From assembly GCF_000382205.1 (NCBI RefSeq), contig NZ_KB907787.1, positions 1,279,176 to 1,343,175 on the forward strand: a DNA stretch of 64,000 bases. Reading direction: 5' to 3'. Positions 1-7,418 of the stretch are shown piece by piece. The DNA is from Dyadobacter beijingensis DSM 21582. Lineage in GTDB: Bacteria; Bacteroidota; Bacteroidia; Cytophagales; Spirosomataceae. A model generated the notes under the pieces. The model did no database searches, was not told the DNA's origin, and saw only the letters and a list, made by a program, of their open reading frames with translations. Within the stretch, counting starts at the first letter, position 1; each line of letters starts with the position of its first letter. The translations under genes and the position numbers were made by a program.

Positions 1-1253
1 TACATATCAGCAATATCACGGTTCCGGAGGACATTCTGATGCTCGAAGAGCAAATCGAGAATATCAAACAGGAGAAAAACCGGGTGGTGAAAAGCCAGAA
101 ATACGAAGAGGCAGCCCAATTGAGAGATCGCGAAAAGAAATTGATCGATCAGCTGGAACGCGCCAAACTCGCCTGGGAAGAAGAAACCAAGCAAAAGCGC
201 TACACCGTTACAGAACATAATGTGGCTGAGGTAGTTGCGATGATGACCGGTATTCCGGTAACCAACGTATCGATGGACGAAGGCAAGAAATTGCTGAACA
301 TGGCCGACGAGCTGAAAGCGAAAGTAATCGGTCAGGATCCGCCGATTGAAAAACTGGTGAAAGCGATCCAGCGCACACGCGTCGGTTTGAAAGATCCTAA
401 GAAACCAATTGGTTCATTCATTTTCCTTGGACCAACCGGTGTAGGTAAAACCGAGCTTGCGAAAGTGTTGGCGACTTACCTGTTCGATAAGGAAGACTCA
501 CTGGTGCGGATCGATATGAGCGAATACATGGAGAAATTCAGCGTATCGCGTCTGGTAGGAGCACCTCCGGGATATGTCGGCTACGAAGAAGGTGGCCAGC
601 TGACCGAGAAGATCCGCCGGAAACCGTACAGCGTAGTGCTGCTCGACGAGATCGAGAAAGCGCACCCGGACGTGTTCAATATCCTGCTGCAAGTACTCGA
701 CGATGGTATTCTGACAGATGGTCTGGGTAGAAGGGTCGATTTCCGTAATACGATCATTATCATGACTTCGAACATCGGGGCACGTGATTTGAAAGATTTC
801 GGAACAGGGATCGGTTTCTCAACCAAAGCAAGGGCCGATAACCAGGACGACATTATGAAAGGTACCATCCAGAGCGCATTGCGTAAAGCATTCTCTCCGG
901 AGTTCCTGAACCGTCTCGACGATGTGATCGTGTTCAATTCGCTGCAACGCGAAGATCTGCACCGCATCATCGACATTTCACTGGGCAAATTGTTCAACCG
1001 AGTGAAAGGGCTGGGCTACGAAATAGAACTGACTATCGCAGCAAAAGACTTCCTGTCCGAAAAAGGCTACGATCCGCAATACGGAGCGCGTCCTTTGAAC
1101 CGGGCGATCCAGAAATACCTGGAAGATCCCGTAGCTGAGGAAATACTGAAAGGCGACCTGCGCGAAGGCGATGTATTGGTAGCCGATCACGAAGAAAAGA
1201 GTGAACAACTCGTTATCAGTGTTCGCAAGAAAGAAGAAGAGCTCGCAAACTAG
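1..1253 (+). CDS. clpC: ClpC-type AAA+ unfoldase, C-terminal part (truncated by window edge)
   Basis: This is the C-terminal two fifths of a Clp/Hsp100 ATPase, which unfolds proteins for ClpP to degrade. The frame is open to the left edge (first complete codon at base 3), so the true start lies outside the window. A UVR-like charged helical segment (QKYEEAAQLRDREKKL) comes first and indicates ClpC rather than ClpA or ClpB. It is followed by the second AAA+ module with Walker A GPTGVGKT, the Walker B region VVLLDEIEKAHPD, a pore loop in GAPPGYVGYEEGG, sensor residues in MTSNIGA, and the C-terminal D2-small domain (YDPQYGARPLNR). The protein ends in a charged tail. A strong hairpin terminator follows. 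Family assignment is secure; the N-domain and first AAA+ module cannot be seen. Confidence 0.95.
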   Translation, partial: HISNITVPEDILMLEEQIENIKQEKNRVVKSQKYEEAAQLRDREKKLIDQLERAKLAWEEETKQKRYTVTEHNVAEVVAMMTGIPVTNVSMDEGKKLLNMADELKAKVIGQDPPIEKLVKAIQRTRVGLKDPKKPIGSFIFLGPTGVGKTELAKVLATYLFDKEDSLVRIDMSEYMEKFSVSRLVGAPPGYVGYEEGGQLTEKIRRKPYSVVLLDEIEKAHPDVFNILLQVLDDGILTDGLGRRVDFRNTIIIMTSNIGARDLKDFGTGIGFSTKARADNQDDIMKGTIQSALRKAFSPEFLNRLDDVIVFNSLQREDLHRIIDISLGKLFNRVKGLGYEIELTIAAKDFLSEKGYDPQYGARPLNRAIQKYLEDPVAEEILKGDLREGDVLVADHEEKSEQLVISVRKKEEELAN

Positions 1254-1288
1254 ATTTGTAATACTCTGAAAGCACAAAGTAGCTTGGA

Positions 1289-1316
1289 AGGCAGGTCGGA
1301 TGACCTGCCTTTTTTT
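1289..1316 (+). terminator. Rho-independent terminator after clpC
   Basis: Nine-base perfect inverted repeat (arms 1289-1297 and 1302-1310, AGGCAGGTC / GACCTGCCT) with a four-base loop, followed directly by a run of six T. It lies 36 bases after the clpC stop and separates clpC from the following esterase gene. Confidence 0.9.
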
Positions 1317-1350
1317 GTTTATATTTAGCCATTGAAAATTCGTATAATCG

Positions 1351-3042
1351 ATGAGACCTAACTGGAAGAGCGCGCTGATAGGGCTAACCCTCAGTATTGC
1401 AGCAACTAATGTCAATGTGTTTGCACAAAAATTGCCTCCGGGCCCGCAAGTCCTCACTTTCTTCTCCGACGCCGATGATACCGAGCAGCCATACGGCCTT
1501 TATCTCCCAGAGAACTTCGACGAAACCAAAGCATATCCGCTGGTGATCATGCTGCACGGGGCCGGCTCCAATCACCGCCTCGCATTGCGCCGGGTATTCG
1601 GCAAGAGCAATGCCGACGGGGAGACGGATGTGGAAGCGACACGCAACTTCCCGAAATGGGACAATGTCGACTATATTGTAGCCTCGCCGTACGCGAGGGG
1701 AACGGCAGGTTACCAGGGCATTCCCGAGCAGGATGTTTACGACGTGCTGGCGGATGTCAAAAAGCGGTTTAAAATCGATGAGGACCGGACATATCTCACA
1801 GGCCTGTCGATGGGCGGCGGCGGTACGCTTTGGATCGGCCTCACACGCCCGGACATATGGGCGGCGATCGCGCCCGTATGCCCGGCGCCACCCGCAGCCA
1901 CATTCGAGCTTGCGACCAATGCACTGAACTTTCCCGTGCATTTCTTCCACGGAGATGCCGATCCGGTAGTGCCCGTGGCCGGGACGCGTAAATGGGTCAG
2001 CCATTTGCAGGATCTGGGCGGGGATGTTACCTACAAGGAGTTCGTAGACGTGGAACACGATAGCTGGGTGAGCGCCTATGACAACGAGTACATTTTCGAA
2101 TGGTTCAAGGATTTCAAGCGTAACCCGTACCCGAACCGTGTGCGGTTTGTGAGTAAGCAATACAAATACGACAAGGCATTCTGGGTGCAGTTTAACCGGT
2201 TTGCCTATGGCCAGCTGGCGGAGATCGATGCGAAGTTCACGAAGGAGAATGCATTGGAAATCGCGACTAAAAATCTGGAAAAATTTACCCTTAACCTGAA
2301 AGACCACCCGAAATTCAAACCCGGCACAGCGCTCAGCCTCAAAATCGACGGTTCGGTGGTAAATGCCAAAACGGACAGTGTATTGACCCTGTTCCGTGCA
2401 TCGGCGGGTGGTAAATGGGCGGTAGAGGGTGCAAGCATTATGTCCGTTTACACGGGTAAGAAACAAGGCGCCGAGGGACCCATTTATGCCGCATTCTCAT
2501 CGCGCCATGTGTATGTGTATGGCACGGCCGATAATCCGTCACCGGAAGAACTGAAAAAACGCGTGGAAATTGCGACGCAGGCGGCGGGCTGGTCGCAGTA
2601 CCGGGGGGAGTTTTTGGGACGGATCATGTTTTTCCCACGTGTGCTGGCGGATAAGGAAGTGCGCCCAAGCGACATCGAGACCTCGAACCTGATTTTATTC
2701 GGTACAAAAGAAACCAATGCATTGATCGCGAAACATGCCGGGCAGCTTCCCGTGCATTTAAAAAAGACAGATGCCGCTCACGGCCTTTTTTATGTATTTC
2801 CCATCGAAGGGCACTACATAGCAGTGAGTTCCGGACTGCCCTGGTGGGCGGGCATAAAAGACGAAGGATTTCCGTTTGTGCCCGTCATGCACCGCAAGCT
2901 GTCAGAGTTCAAGGACATTATATTCTTCAAAGACGCTTCTACCAATTTGCTGATCGACAATCATTTCACGCAGGAATGGAAGCTCGACGACGACACGAAA
3001 CGCAAGCTCTCCGCCTCAGGCGCCGTTGATATTACCCCGTAG
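1351..3042 (+). CDS. Secreted alpha/beta hydrolase (esterase/peptidase type)
   Basis: A 563-residue protein with an N-terminal signal peptide (hydrophobic stretch ending near ATNVNVFAQ), so probably periplasmic or exported. Residues about 35-260 form an alpha/beta hydrolase domain related to polyhydroxybutyrate depolymerase and prolyl-oligopeptidase-like predicted peptidases. The visible catalytic set is the oxyanion motif HGAGSNH near residue 69, nucleophile Ser153 in GLSMGG, Asp204 in HGDADP, and His236 in VEHDSW. The C-terminal half (about 270-563) has no family I recognise. The substrate is unknown. A gene for a secreted sugar-isomerase-like protein starts 30 bases downstream, so the two are probably co-transcribed and could act on the same carbohydrate ester, which is inference. 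The ATG at 1351 is favoured because it directly precedes the signal peptide. Confidence 0.8.
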   Translation: MRPNWKSALIGLTLSIAATNVNVFAQKLPPGPQVLTFFSDADDTEQPYGLYLPENFDETKAYPLVIMLHGAGSNHRLALRRVFGKSNADGETDVEATRNFPKWDNVDYIVASPYARGTAGYQGIPEQDVYDVLADVKKRFKIDEDRTYLTGLSMGGGGTLWIGLTRPDIWAAIAPVCPAPPAATFELATNALNFPVHFFHGDADPVVPVAGTRKWVSHLQDLGGDVTYKEFVDVEHDSWVSAYDNEYIFEWFKDFKRNPYPNRVRFVSKQYKYDKAFWVQFNRFAYGQLAEIDAKFTKENALEIATKNLEKFTLNLKDHPKFKPGTALSLKIDGSVVNAKTDSVLTLFRASAGGKWAVEGASIMSVYTGKKQGAEGPIYAAFSSRHVYVYGTADNPSPEELKKRVEIATQAAGWSQYRGEFLGRIMFFPRVLADKEVRPSDIETSNLILFGTKETNALIAKHAGQLPVHLKKTDAAHGLFYVFPIEGHYIAVSSGLPWWAGIKDEGFPFVPVMHRKLSEFKDIIFFKDASTNLLIDNHFTQEWKLDDDTKRKLSASGAVDITP

Positions 3043-3072
3043 TTTATTTTTCAATTTTTCGAATACTAACCC

Positions 3073-3960
3073 ATGGATTACAACGAAAAGATTTCCCGGA
3101 AATCGTTCCTTAAAGCCAGTGCTTTCATGCTGGCTACGCCCATGCTCTCCAAGCTGAACCTGGACGCGAAGGCTGCTTCGCCGATCGGTTTGCAGTTGTA
3201 CACATTGCGCAATGAAATATCCAAAGATCTCCTGGGAACGCTGAAAAAAGTGGCGGCGATCGGCTACAAGGAAGTGGAGCTTTACGGCTATTCCGACGGC
3301 AAATTCTTCGGGAAAACACCGAAGGAATTCAAGAAAATCCTGGGCGACCTTGGCCTCAACCCCGTGAGCGGCCATTACGGCGCCGGTGTGGAGAGCAAAA
3401 CGGCAAAAGGTACATTGAGCAACGGCTGGCAGAAAGCGGTTGAAGATGCCGCGGAAATCGGGCAGAAATATGTGAACTGCGCTTACCTGACCGAATCGGA
3501 GCGGAAGACGATCGATCAGTACAAGAAGTATGTCGACCTTTTCAATAAGTCTGGTGAAGTAGCGAAGAAGGCGGGGTTGCAATTCGGCTACCACAACCAC
3601 GATTTTGAATTCAAGAAAATCGACGGACAGGTTCCTTACGACCTTATCGTAGGCAAAACCGATCCGAAGCTTGTGAAACTGGAACTGGATTTGTACTGGG
3701 CGGTCAAAGCGGGCATCGATCCGGTGGCATTGTTCAAGAAATATCCGGGCCGTTTCCCGTTGTGGCACGTGAAGGATATTGATAAAAAAGACGGTTCATT
3801 CGCCGAGGTAGGAACGGGTACGATCGATTTCAAGAAGATCTTCGATAATCGCAAACTCGCCGGTATGACGCATTTCTTCGTAGAACAGGACGTCGCAAAA
3901 GTGCCGCCGGTGCAGGCGATCGAGACGAGCTTCAAGAACGTCGTGAAGATGAAAGTCTAG
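3073..3960 (+). CDS. Exported sugar phosphate isomerase/epimerase-like TIM-barrel protein
   Basis: A 295-residue member of the xylose isomerase-like TIM-barrel (AP endonuclease 2) superfamily. The N-terminus carries a Tat-like leader (SRKSFLKASAFMLATPML); the usual second arginine is lysine, so the export route is uncertain. The barrel starts at IGLQLYTLRNEI. Metal and active-site elements typical of the family are visible: VELYG, GYHNHDFEF, ELDLYWAVKAG and PLWHVKD. Family members isomerise, epimerise or eliminate sugars and cyclitols; the substrate here cannot be told from sequence. It sits 30 bases behind a secreted esterase gene, suggesting an operon. A strong hairpin shared with the convergent ATP synthase operon lies just past the stop. 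Confidence 0.85.
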   Translation: MDYNEKISRKSFLKASAFMLATPMLSKLNLDAKAASPIGLQLYTLRNEISKDLLGTLKKVAAIGYKEVELYGYSDGKFFGKTPKEFKKILGDLGLNPVSGHYGAGVESKTAKGTLSNGWQKAVEDAAEIGQKYVNCAYLTESERKTIDQYKKYVDLFNKSGEVAKKAGLQFGYHNHDFEFKKIDGQVPYDLIVGKTDPKLVKLELDLYWAVKAGIDPVALFKKYPGRFPLWHVKDIDKKDGSFAEVGTGTIDFKKIFDNRKLAGMTHFFVEQDVAKVPPVQAIETSFKNVVKMKV

Positions 3961-3963
3961 CAT

Positions 3964-3997
3964 AAAAAAAGACCCGGCCGCATCGCAGCCGGGTCTT
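3964..3997 (-). terminator. Terminator of the F0 ATP synthase operon (shared hairpin)
   Basis: Perfect ten-base inverted repeat (arms 3969-3978 and 3988-3997, AAGACCCGGC / GCCGGGTCTT). Read on the minus strand it is followed by a run of T (complement of the A run at 3964-3970). It lies 22 bases past the atpH stop and also serves as a weaker barrier for the forward gene ending at 3960. Confidence 0.85.
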
Positions 3998-4019
3998 CCA
4001 AATTATGCAGATAAAAATT

Positions 4020-4556
4020 TCAGTTTACTAACTGTAATTTAAGTTCGTTCAAACGGCTGCGCAGCGAAGCGTCGATCTGACGGTCGCCCACTGTGAGAAC
4101 ATATCCCCCGATTAGCGCATTGTCTACTTTTTCGGCGAGTTCTACCGTTTTTCCGGTTGCTTTGGCAACAATATCGGTGAATTGTTTGCGAAGTTCGTCG
4201 GTCAGCGGGGTAGGGGTTACCACCGTCGCTCTTTCGATCCCCTTGAAACTGTTATAGGCTTTAATGAATTCCACCGCGATCTCGTCCAGGATAGCCTCCC
4301 GGTTTTTCTTGGTGATAATATCGAAGATCGCGAATGATACCGGGCTTACCCGCTCTTTGAAAAGACCTTTCAGAATGCCTGATTTCTTCTCGTGACGTAC
4401 CACCGGGCTTTTCAATGCAAGCATCAGGCCGCGGTTCTTGTCTGCTGTGTCTTTGAACAGCAGCATATCCTGATACACCGTGTCGAGAACGTTCTGTTCT
4501 TTCGCCAGCTCGATCAGCGATTTTGCGTATCTGGAAGCTACAATACTTACTGACAT
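4020..4556 (-). CDS. atpH: F-type ATP synthase delta subunit
   Basis: A 178-residue OSCP/delta subunit, part of the peripheral stalk joining F1 to the membrane b subunits. The N-terminal helical bundle opens with VASRYAKSLIELAKEQ, and the C-terminal signature GYVLTVGDRQIDASLRSRLNELK is the standard end of this family. Length is normal. It is the last gene of a minus-strand cluster and starts 24 bases after the atpF stop. A strong terminator follows, so atpA and atpG, which usually come next in bacterial operons, are not part of this transcript. Confidence 0.95.
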   Translation of the reverse strand: MSVSIVASRYAKSLIELAKEQNVLDTVYQDMLLFKDTADKNRGLMLALKSPVVRHEKKSGILKGLFKERVSPVSFAIFDIITKKNREAILDEIAVEFIKAYNSFKGIERATVVTPTPLTDELRKQFTDIVAKATGKTVELAEKVDNALIGGYVLTVGDRQIDASLRSRLNELKLQLVN

Positions 4557-4580
4557 CGGAATGTTGGATTAGAATGCTGA

Positions 4581-5075
4581 TTAGTTAAGACGTGCAGATG
4601 AAGCCAGGTCAGCGATCAGTTTCTCCTGAGACGCTTTGTCAGCCAATTCACGGTGCAATACTTTTTCAGCGATTTCCAATGAAAGGGTAGCTACTTCCCG
4701 TTTGATTTTGCTCACCGCCACAGCTTGTTCGTTGCGGATGGTTTCGCGTGCGCTTTCGATGATTTTTTGTGCCTCCACAGCCGCTTTGTCTTTCGATTCG
4801 GCGATCGTTCTGTCGGATGCGTCTTTCGCGTCACGAAGGATCTGGTCACGGATGGCGTTGGCTTCTGCGATCAGTTTTTCGTTGTCCGACTTCAATTGTG
4901 CCATTTCAGCACGGGTTTTCTCTGCGAGGTCCAAAGCACCCTGAATTTCGTTCTCACGGTCTTTCAGGCCTTTCAGGATAGGCTTCCATGCAAATTTCGC
5001 GAGGATGAACACTACCAGCAAAAATACTACCAGCATCCAGAAAATAAGGCCTGGGTTTGGAGTAAGCAATGACAT
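4581..5075 (-). CDS. atpF: F-type ATP synthase b subunit
   Basis: A 164-residue b subunit: one N-terminal membrane helix (about residues 10-30, IFWMLVVFLLVVFILAKFAW) and a long charged coiled-coil region that forms the peripheral stalk. KPILKGLKDRENEIQGAL directly after the helix is typical of the family. It lies between atpE and atpH in the same orientation. The 146 bases separating it from atpE contain a large stem-loop. Confidence 0.95.
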   Translation of the reverse strand: MSLLTPNPGLIFWMLVVFLLVVFILAKFAWKPILKGLKDRENEIQGALDLAEKTRAEMAQLKSDNEKLIAEANAIRDQILRDAKDASDRTIAESKDKAAVEAQKIIESARETIRNEQAVAVSKIKREVATLSLEIAEKVLHRELADKASQEKLIADLASSARLN

Positions 5076-5174
5076 AGTTAAATGAGTTTTTGAGTGTAAG
5101 AATGATCTGTATCTTCTCTCTTCTTATTAAAATTTCGTGGAAGCCTAATGCTCCCACGAGAATGTTTTTGCGCC

Positions 5175-5219
5175 GCTTCCGGGCCTAGCGCGCCGGGGCG
5201 ACGTTCCCCTTTCGGAAGC
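5175..5219 (-). other. Stem-loop between atpE and atpF
   Basis: Nested inverted repeat directly after the atpE stop. The outer arms are GCTTCCG at 5175-5181 and CGGAAGC at 5213-5219, and the inner arms are GGGG at 5195-5198 and CCCC at 5206-5209. No T run follows on either strand, so it does not look like a full terminator. A role as an mRNA-stabilising or partial attenuating structure is inference. Confidence 0.5.
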
Positions 5220-5221
5220 TA

Positions 5222-5509
<288 letters not shown>

Positions 5510-5530
5510 TTAATAAAAAAGAGATTCAAA

Positions 5531-6625
5531 TCAATGTCCGTGATCGGCGTGGCCATGCTCTTCGATGGCGCTTCCGATGTACATGGACGATAGTAGTGTG
5601 AAGATGAACGCCTGGATGAACGCTACCATGATCTCGATGAAGTTCAGGAACAACGCGAACAGGGAGATTACGGGGGCGATCACGATGCTTTGGAAAATAA
5701 AGATCAGACCGAACAAGCTCAGGAGGATAATGTGGCCTGCGGTGATGTTGGCGAATAACCGGACCATCAGTGAAAATGGCTTCATGAACACACCGACGAT
5801 TTCCACGGGGATCATGATCAGCAACAGCGGAGCAGGTACGCCGGGAGGGCTCAGCAAGTGTTTGTAGTAGTTGCCGTTCGCGTTCAGGTGAACGATGATG
5901 AACGTCAGTACTGCCAATGTCAGGGTCACGGCGATGTTACCGGTAAGGTTAGCCGATCCTGGAAGCAGGCCCATGATGTTGTTGATCAGGATGAAGAAGA
6001 ACAACGTGAGCAGGTATGGCAGGTATTTTTCGTATTTAGGACCTACGTTCGGTTTCACCACCTCGTCGCGGATGAAGAGGATGATCACCTCCATCGCTGA
6101 GTTGAACCCTTTCGGCGCTTTGCCTTTGCTGTTTTTGTACCAGCCGGCGATGCTTGTGAAAACGAGGATCAGGATCAGGGCGCTGAGGAGCATGGACGCT
6201 ACGTTCTTCGTAATCGAGAAGTCGTAAACCTTACGTGATTCGTCAACCGGCACGATTTGCTCGGAATCCCCGTGTACCAGGTGATAGCCGTTGTATTCGT
6301 GGTGTTCATTGTGGAATTTGGATGCCGAGAATACCTCGATGCCACGGTCGGCCGAATAAAGGATTACGGGTAGGGGGATCGAAACACCGTGCGAGAATTC
6401 CCATTCGTGGGAGTCGGCAATGTGATGCATGATCATCTCACCGATATTGAACTTTGCTTCGTGCTCTTCAAGCTTATGTTCAATTTTATGCTCTTCCTCG
6501 TTCACAGCCTGTGCGACCTTGTCAGTATCGTGCTGCGTAGGTTCGTCGGCGCGGGCCGGGAGGTTAAAAAGGCATGTTGCCGCTACAAGGGCGATAGTAA
6601 AAAACCGTCTCAGATGGGTATACAT
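5531..6625 (-). CDS. atpB: F-type ATP synthase a subunit
   Basis: A 364-residue a subunit, the static half of the proton channel. It is longer than the E. coli protein (271) because of an N-terminal extension with a signal peptide (about 1-26, ending near LPARA) and a His/Glu-rich periplasmic segment, common in Bacteroidota. The membrane part holds the essential arginine in MVRLFANITAGHIILL and the C-terminal helices FLNFIEIMVAFIQAFIFTLLSSMYI. The protein ends in HGHADHGH. It sits 45 bases upstream of atpE. Confidence 0.95.
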   Translation of the reverse strand: MYTHLRRFFTIALVAATCLFNLPARADEPTQHDTDKVAQAVNEEEHKIEHKLEEHEAKFNIGEMIMHHIADSHEWEFSHGVSIPLPVILYSADRGIEVFSASKFHNEHHEYNGYHLVHGDSEQIVPVDESRKVYDFSITKNVASMLLSALILILVFTSIAGWYKNSKGKAPKGFNSAMEVIILFIRDEVVKPNVGPKYEKYLPYLLTLFFFILINNIMGLLPGSANLTGNIAVTLTLAVLTFIIVHLNANGNYYKHLLSPPGVPAPLLLIMIPVEIVGVFMKPFSLMVRLFANITAGHIILLSLFGLIFIFQSIVIAPVISLFALFLNFIEIMVAFIQAFIFTLLSSMYIGSAIEEHGHADHGH

Positions 6626-6649
6626 AAATGCTTGAAATACTATGCTTTG

Positions 6650-7009
6650 TCAATCGCGGCGCAAGTTACGATACAAACCATATATTTCAAAGCATGTATA
6701 AAATAAATAGAGTGCAAAAAAGTCGATAACGAATAGGAATGAATCAGTTAGCCCTCTGTATAAAAAAATGGCGATAAAAATGAGGCTGAGAATGATCCGT
6801 GCAACGATGGTAGAAATGTAAAATGTGACAAATTTCTCCCGTTTGTTTTGCATTCCGAAGTCCATGAGCCGGTGTGCCAGGAACGACAGCCCGAAAAAGA
6901 ACACGAGAATATACCATATATAAGGATGCAGGAAGGAATCGAAGTGGAATTTTTGAGCAAGGAAAAATACAATTCCTAGCAAAATGGTTGCGATGAGGGT
7001 GCGTAGCAT
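6650..7009 (-). CDS. Small membrane protein in ATP synthase operon (AtpI-like position)
   Basis: A 119-residue protein with four predicted membrane helices (about residues 4-19, 31-46, 66-86 and 88-108) and a basic C-terminus (YRNLRRD). I do not recognise a named family. It lies between atpZ and atpB, where other bacteria encode AtpI, an assembly factor for the c ring, and its size and topology fit such a role. That is inference from position. It starts 21 bases after the atpZ stop, and its own stop is 24 bases before atpB, so it is almost certainly in the operon. Confidence 0.65.
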   Translation of the reverse strand: MLRTLIATILLGIVFFLAQKFHFDSFLHPYIWYILVFFFGLSFLAHRLMDFGMQNKREKFVTFYISTIVARIILSLIFIAIFLYRGLTDSFLFVIDFFALYLFYTCFEIYGLYRNLRRD

Positions 7010-7030
7010 GCGCGGGTGTTGGGAAACGGG

Positions 7031-7255
7031 TTACTGTTTGGTAAAACTTCGGATCAGCAGGTAGAGCGACGCCCCAATCGAGACGAGCGAAAGTACGAGC
7101 GTCCACACAGGAACTTTGTTCTGCTGCCACTCGTCGAGCTTGTAACCGCCGTAAGTGAATGCCAGAATGGTCCCCAGCATTTGCGTGGCCATCCCCGAAT
7201 ATTTCAGGAAGCGGGACGACTGGCCCCTGTCTGCCGGCTTTTTTTGTTCTGCCAT
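7031..7255 (-). CDS. atpZ: AtpZ/AtpI family protein
   Basis: A 74-residue protein with two membrane helices (about residues 22-40 and 49-69) and the signature YSGMATQMLGTILAFTYGGYKLDEW, matching the AtpZ/AtpI family (ATPase gene 1). Family members accompany F-type ATPase operons and have been linked to Mg/Ca uptake or assembly. It is the first gene of the minus-strand operon, and the 163 bases upstream are shared with the divergent sprE gene. Confidence 0.85.
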   Translation of the reverse strand: MAEQKKPADRGQSSRFLKYSGMATQMLGTILAFTYGGYKLDEWQQNKVPVWTLVLSLVSIGASLYLLIRSFTKQ

Positions 7256-7369
7256 AATCTGGTAACCTCCTGTTTCAGTTGAAAAACAATGGTAGAATAT
7301 CGGGGTAAAATTGCTTCAAATTTTGCAAATGGCATTATCTTCGATACGCATTTATTGAAAATACCGTTT

Positions 7370-7377
7370 TAGGTTTG
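7370..7377 (+). promoter_or_regulatory. Putative Bacteroidota -7 box for sprE
   Basis: TAGGTTTG matches the Bacteroidota sigma-A -7 consensus TAnnTTTG. It lies 41 bases before the GTG start of sprE, giving a short leader. No well-spaced TTTG -33 element is visible, so support is moderate. Confidence 0.45.
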
Positions 7378-7418
7378 CAAACCTGGCACATAGACGAACA
7401 CCCCATAAAGTCAATTTC

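Noticed and set aside
1384-2466. Minus-strand open frame of 360 codons opposite the secreted hydrolase
   Set aside because: The plus strand carries an alpha/beta hydrolase with full catalytic set; the antisense frame shows no domain or start context.
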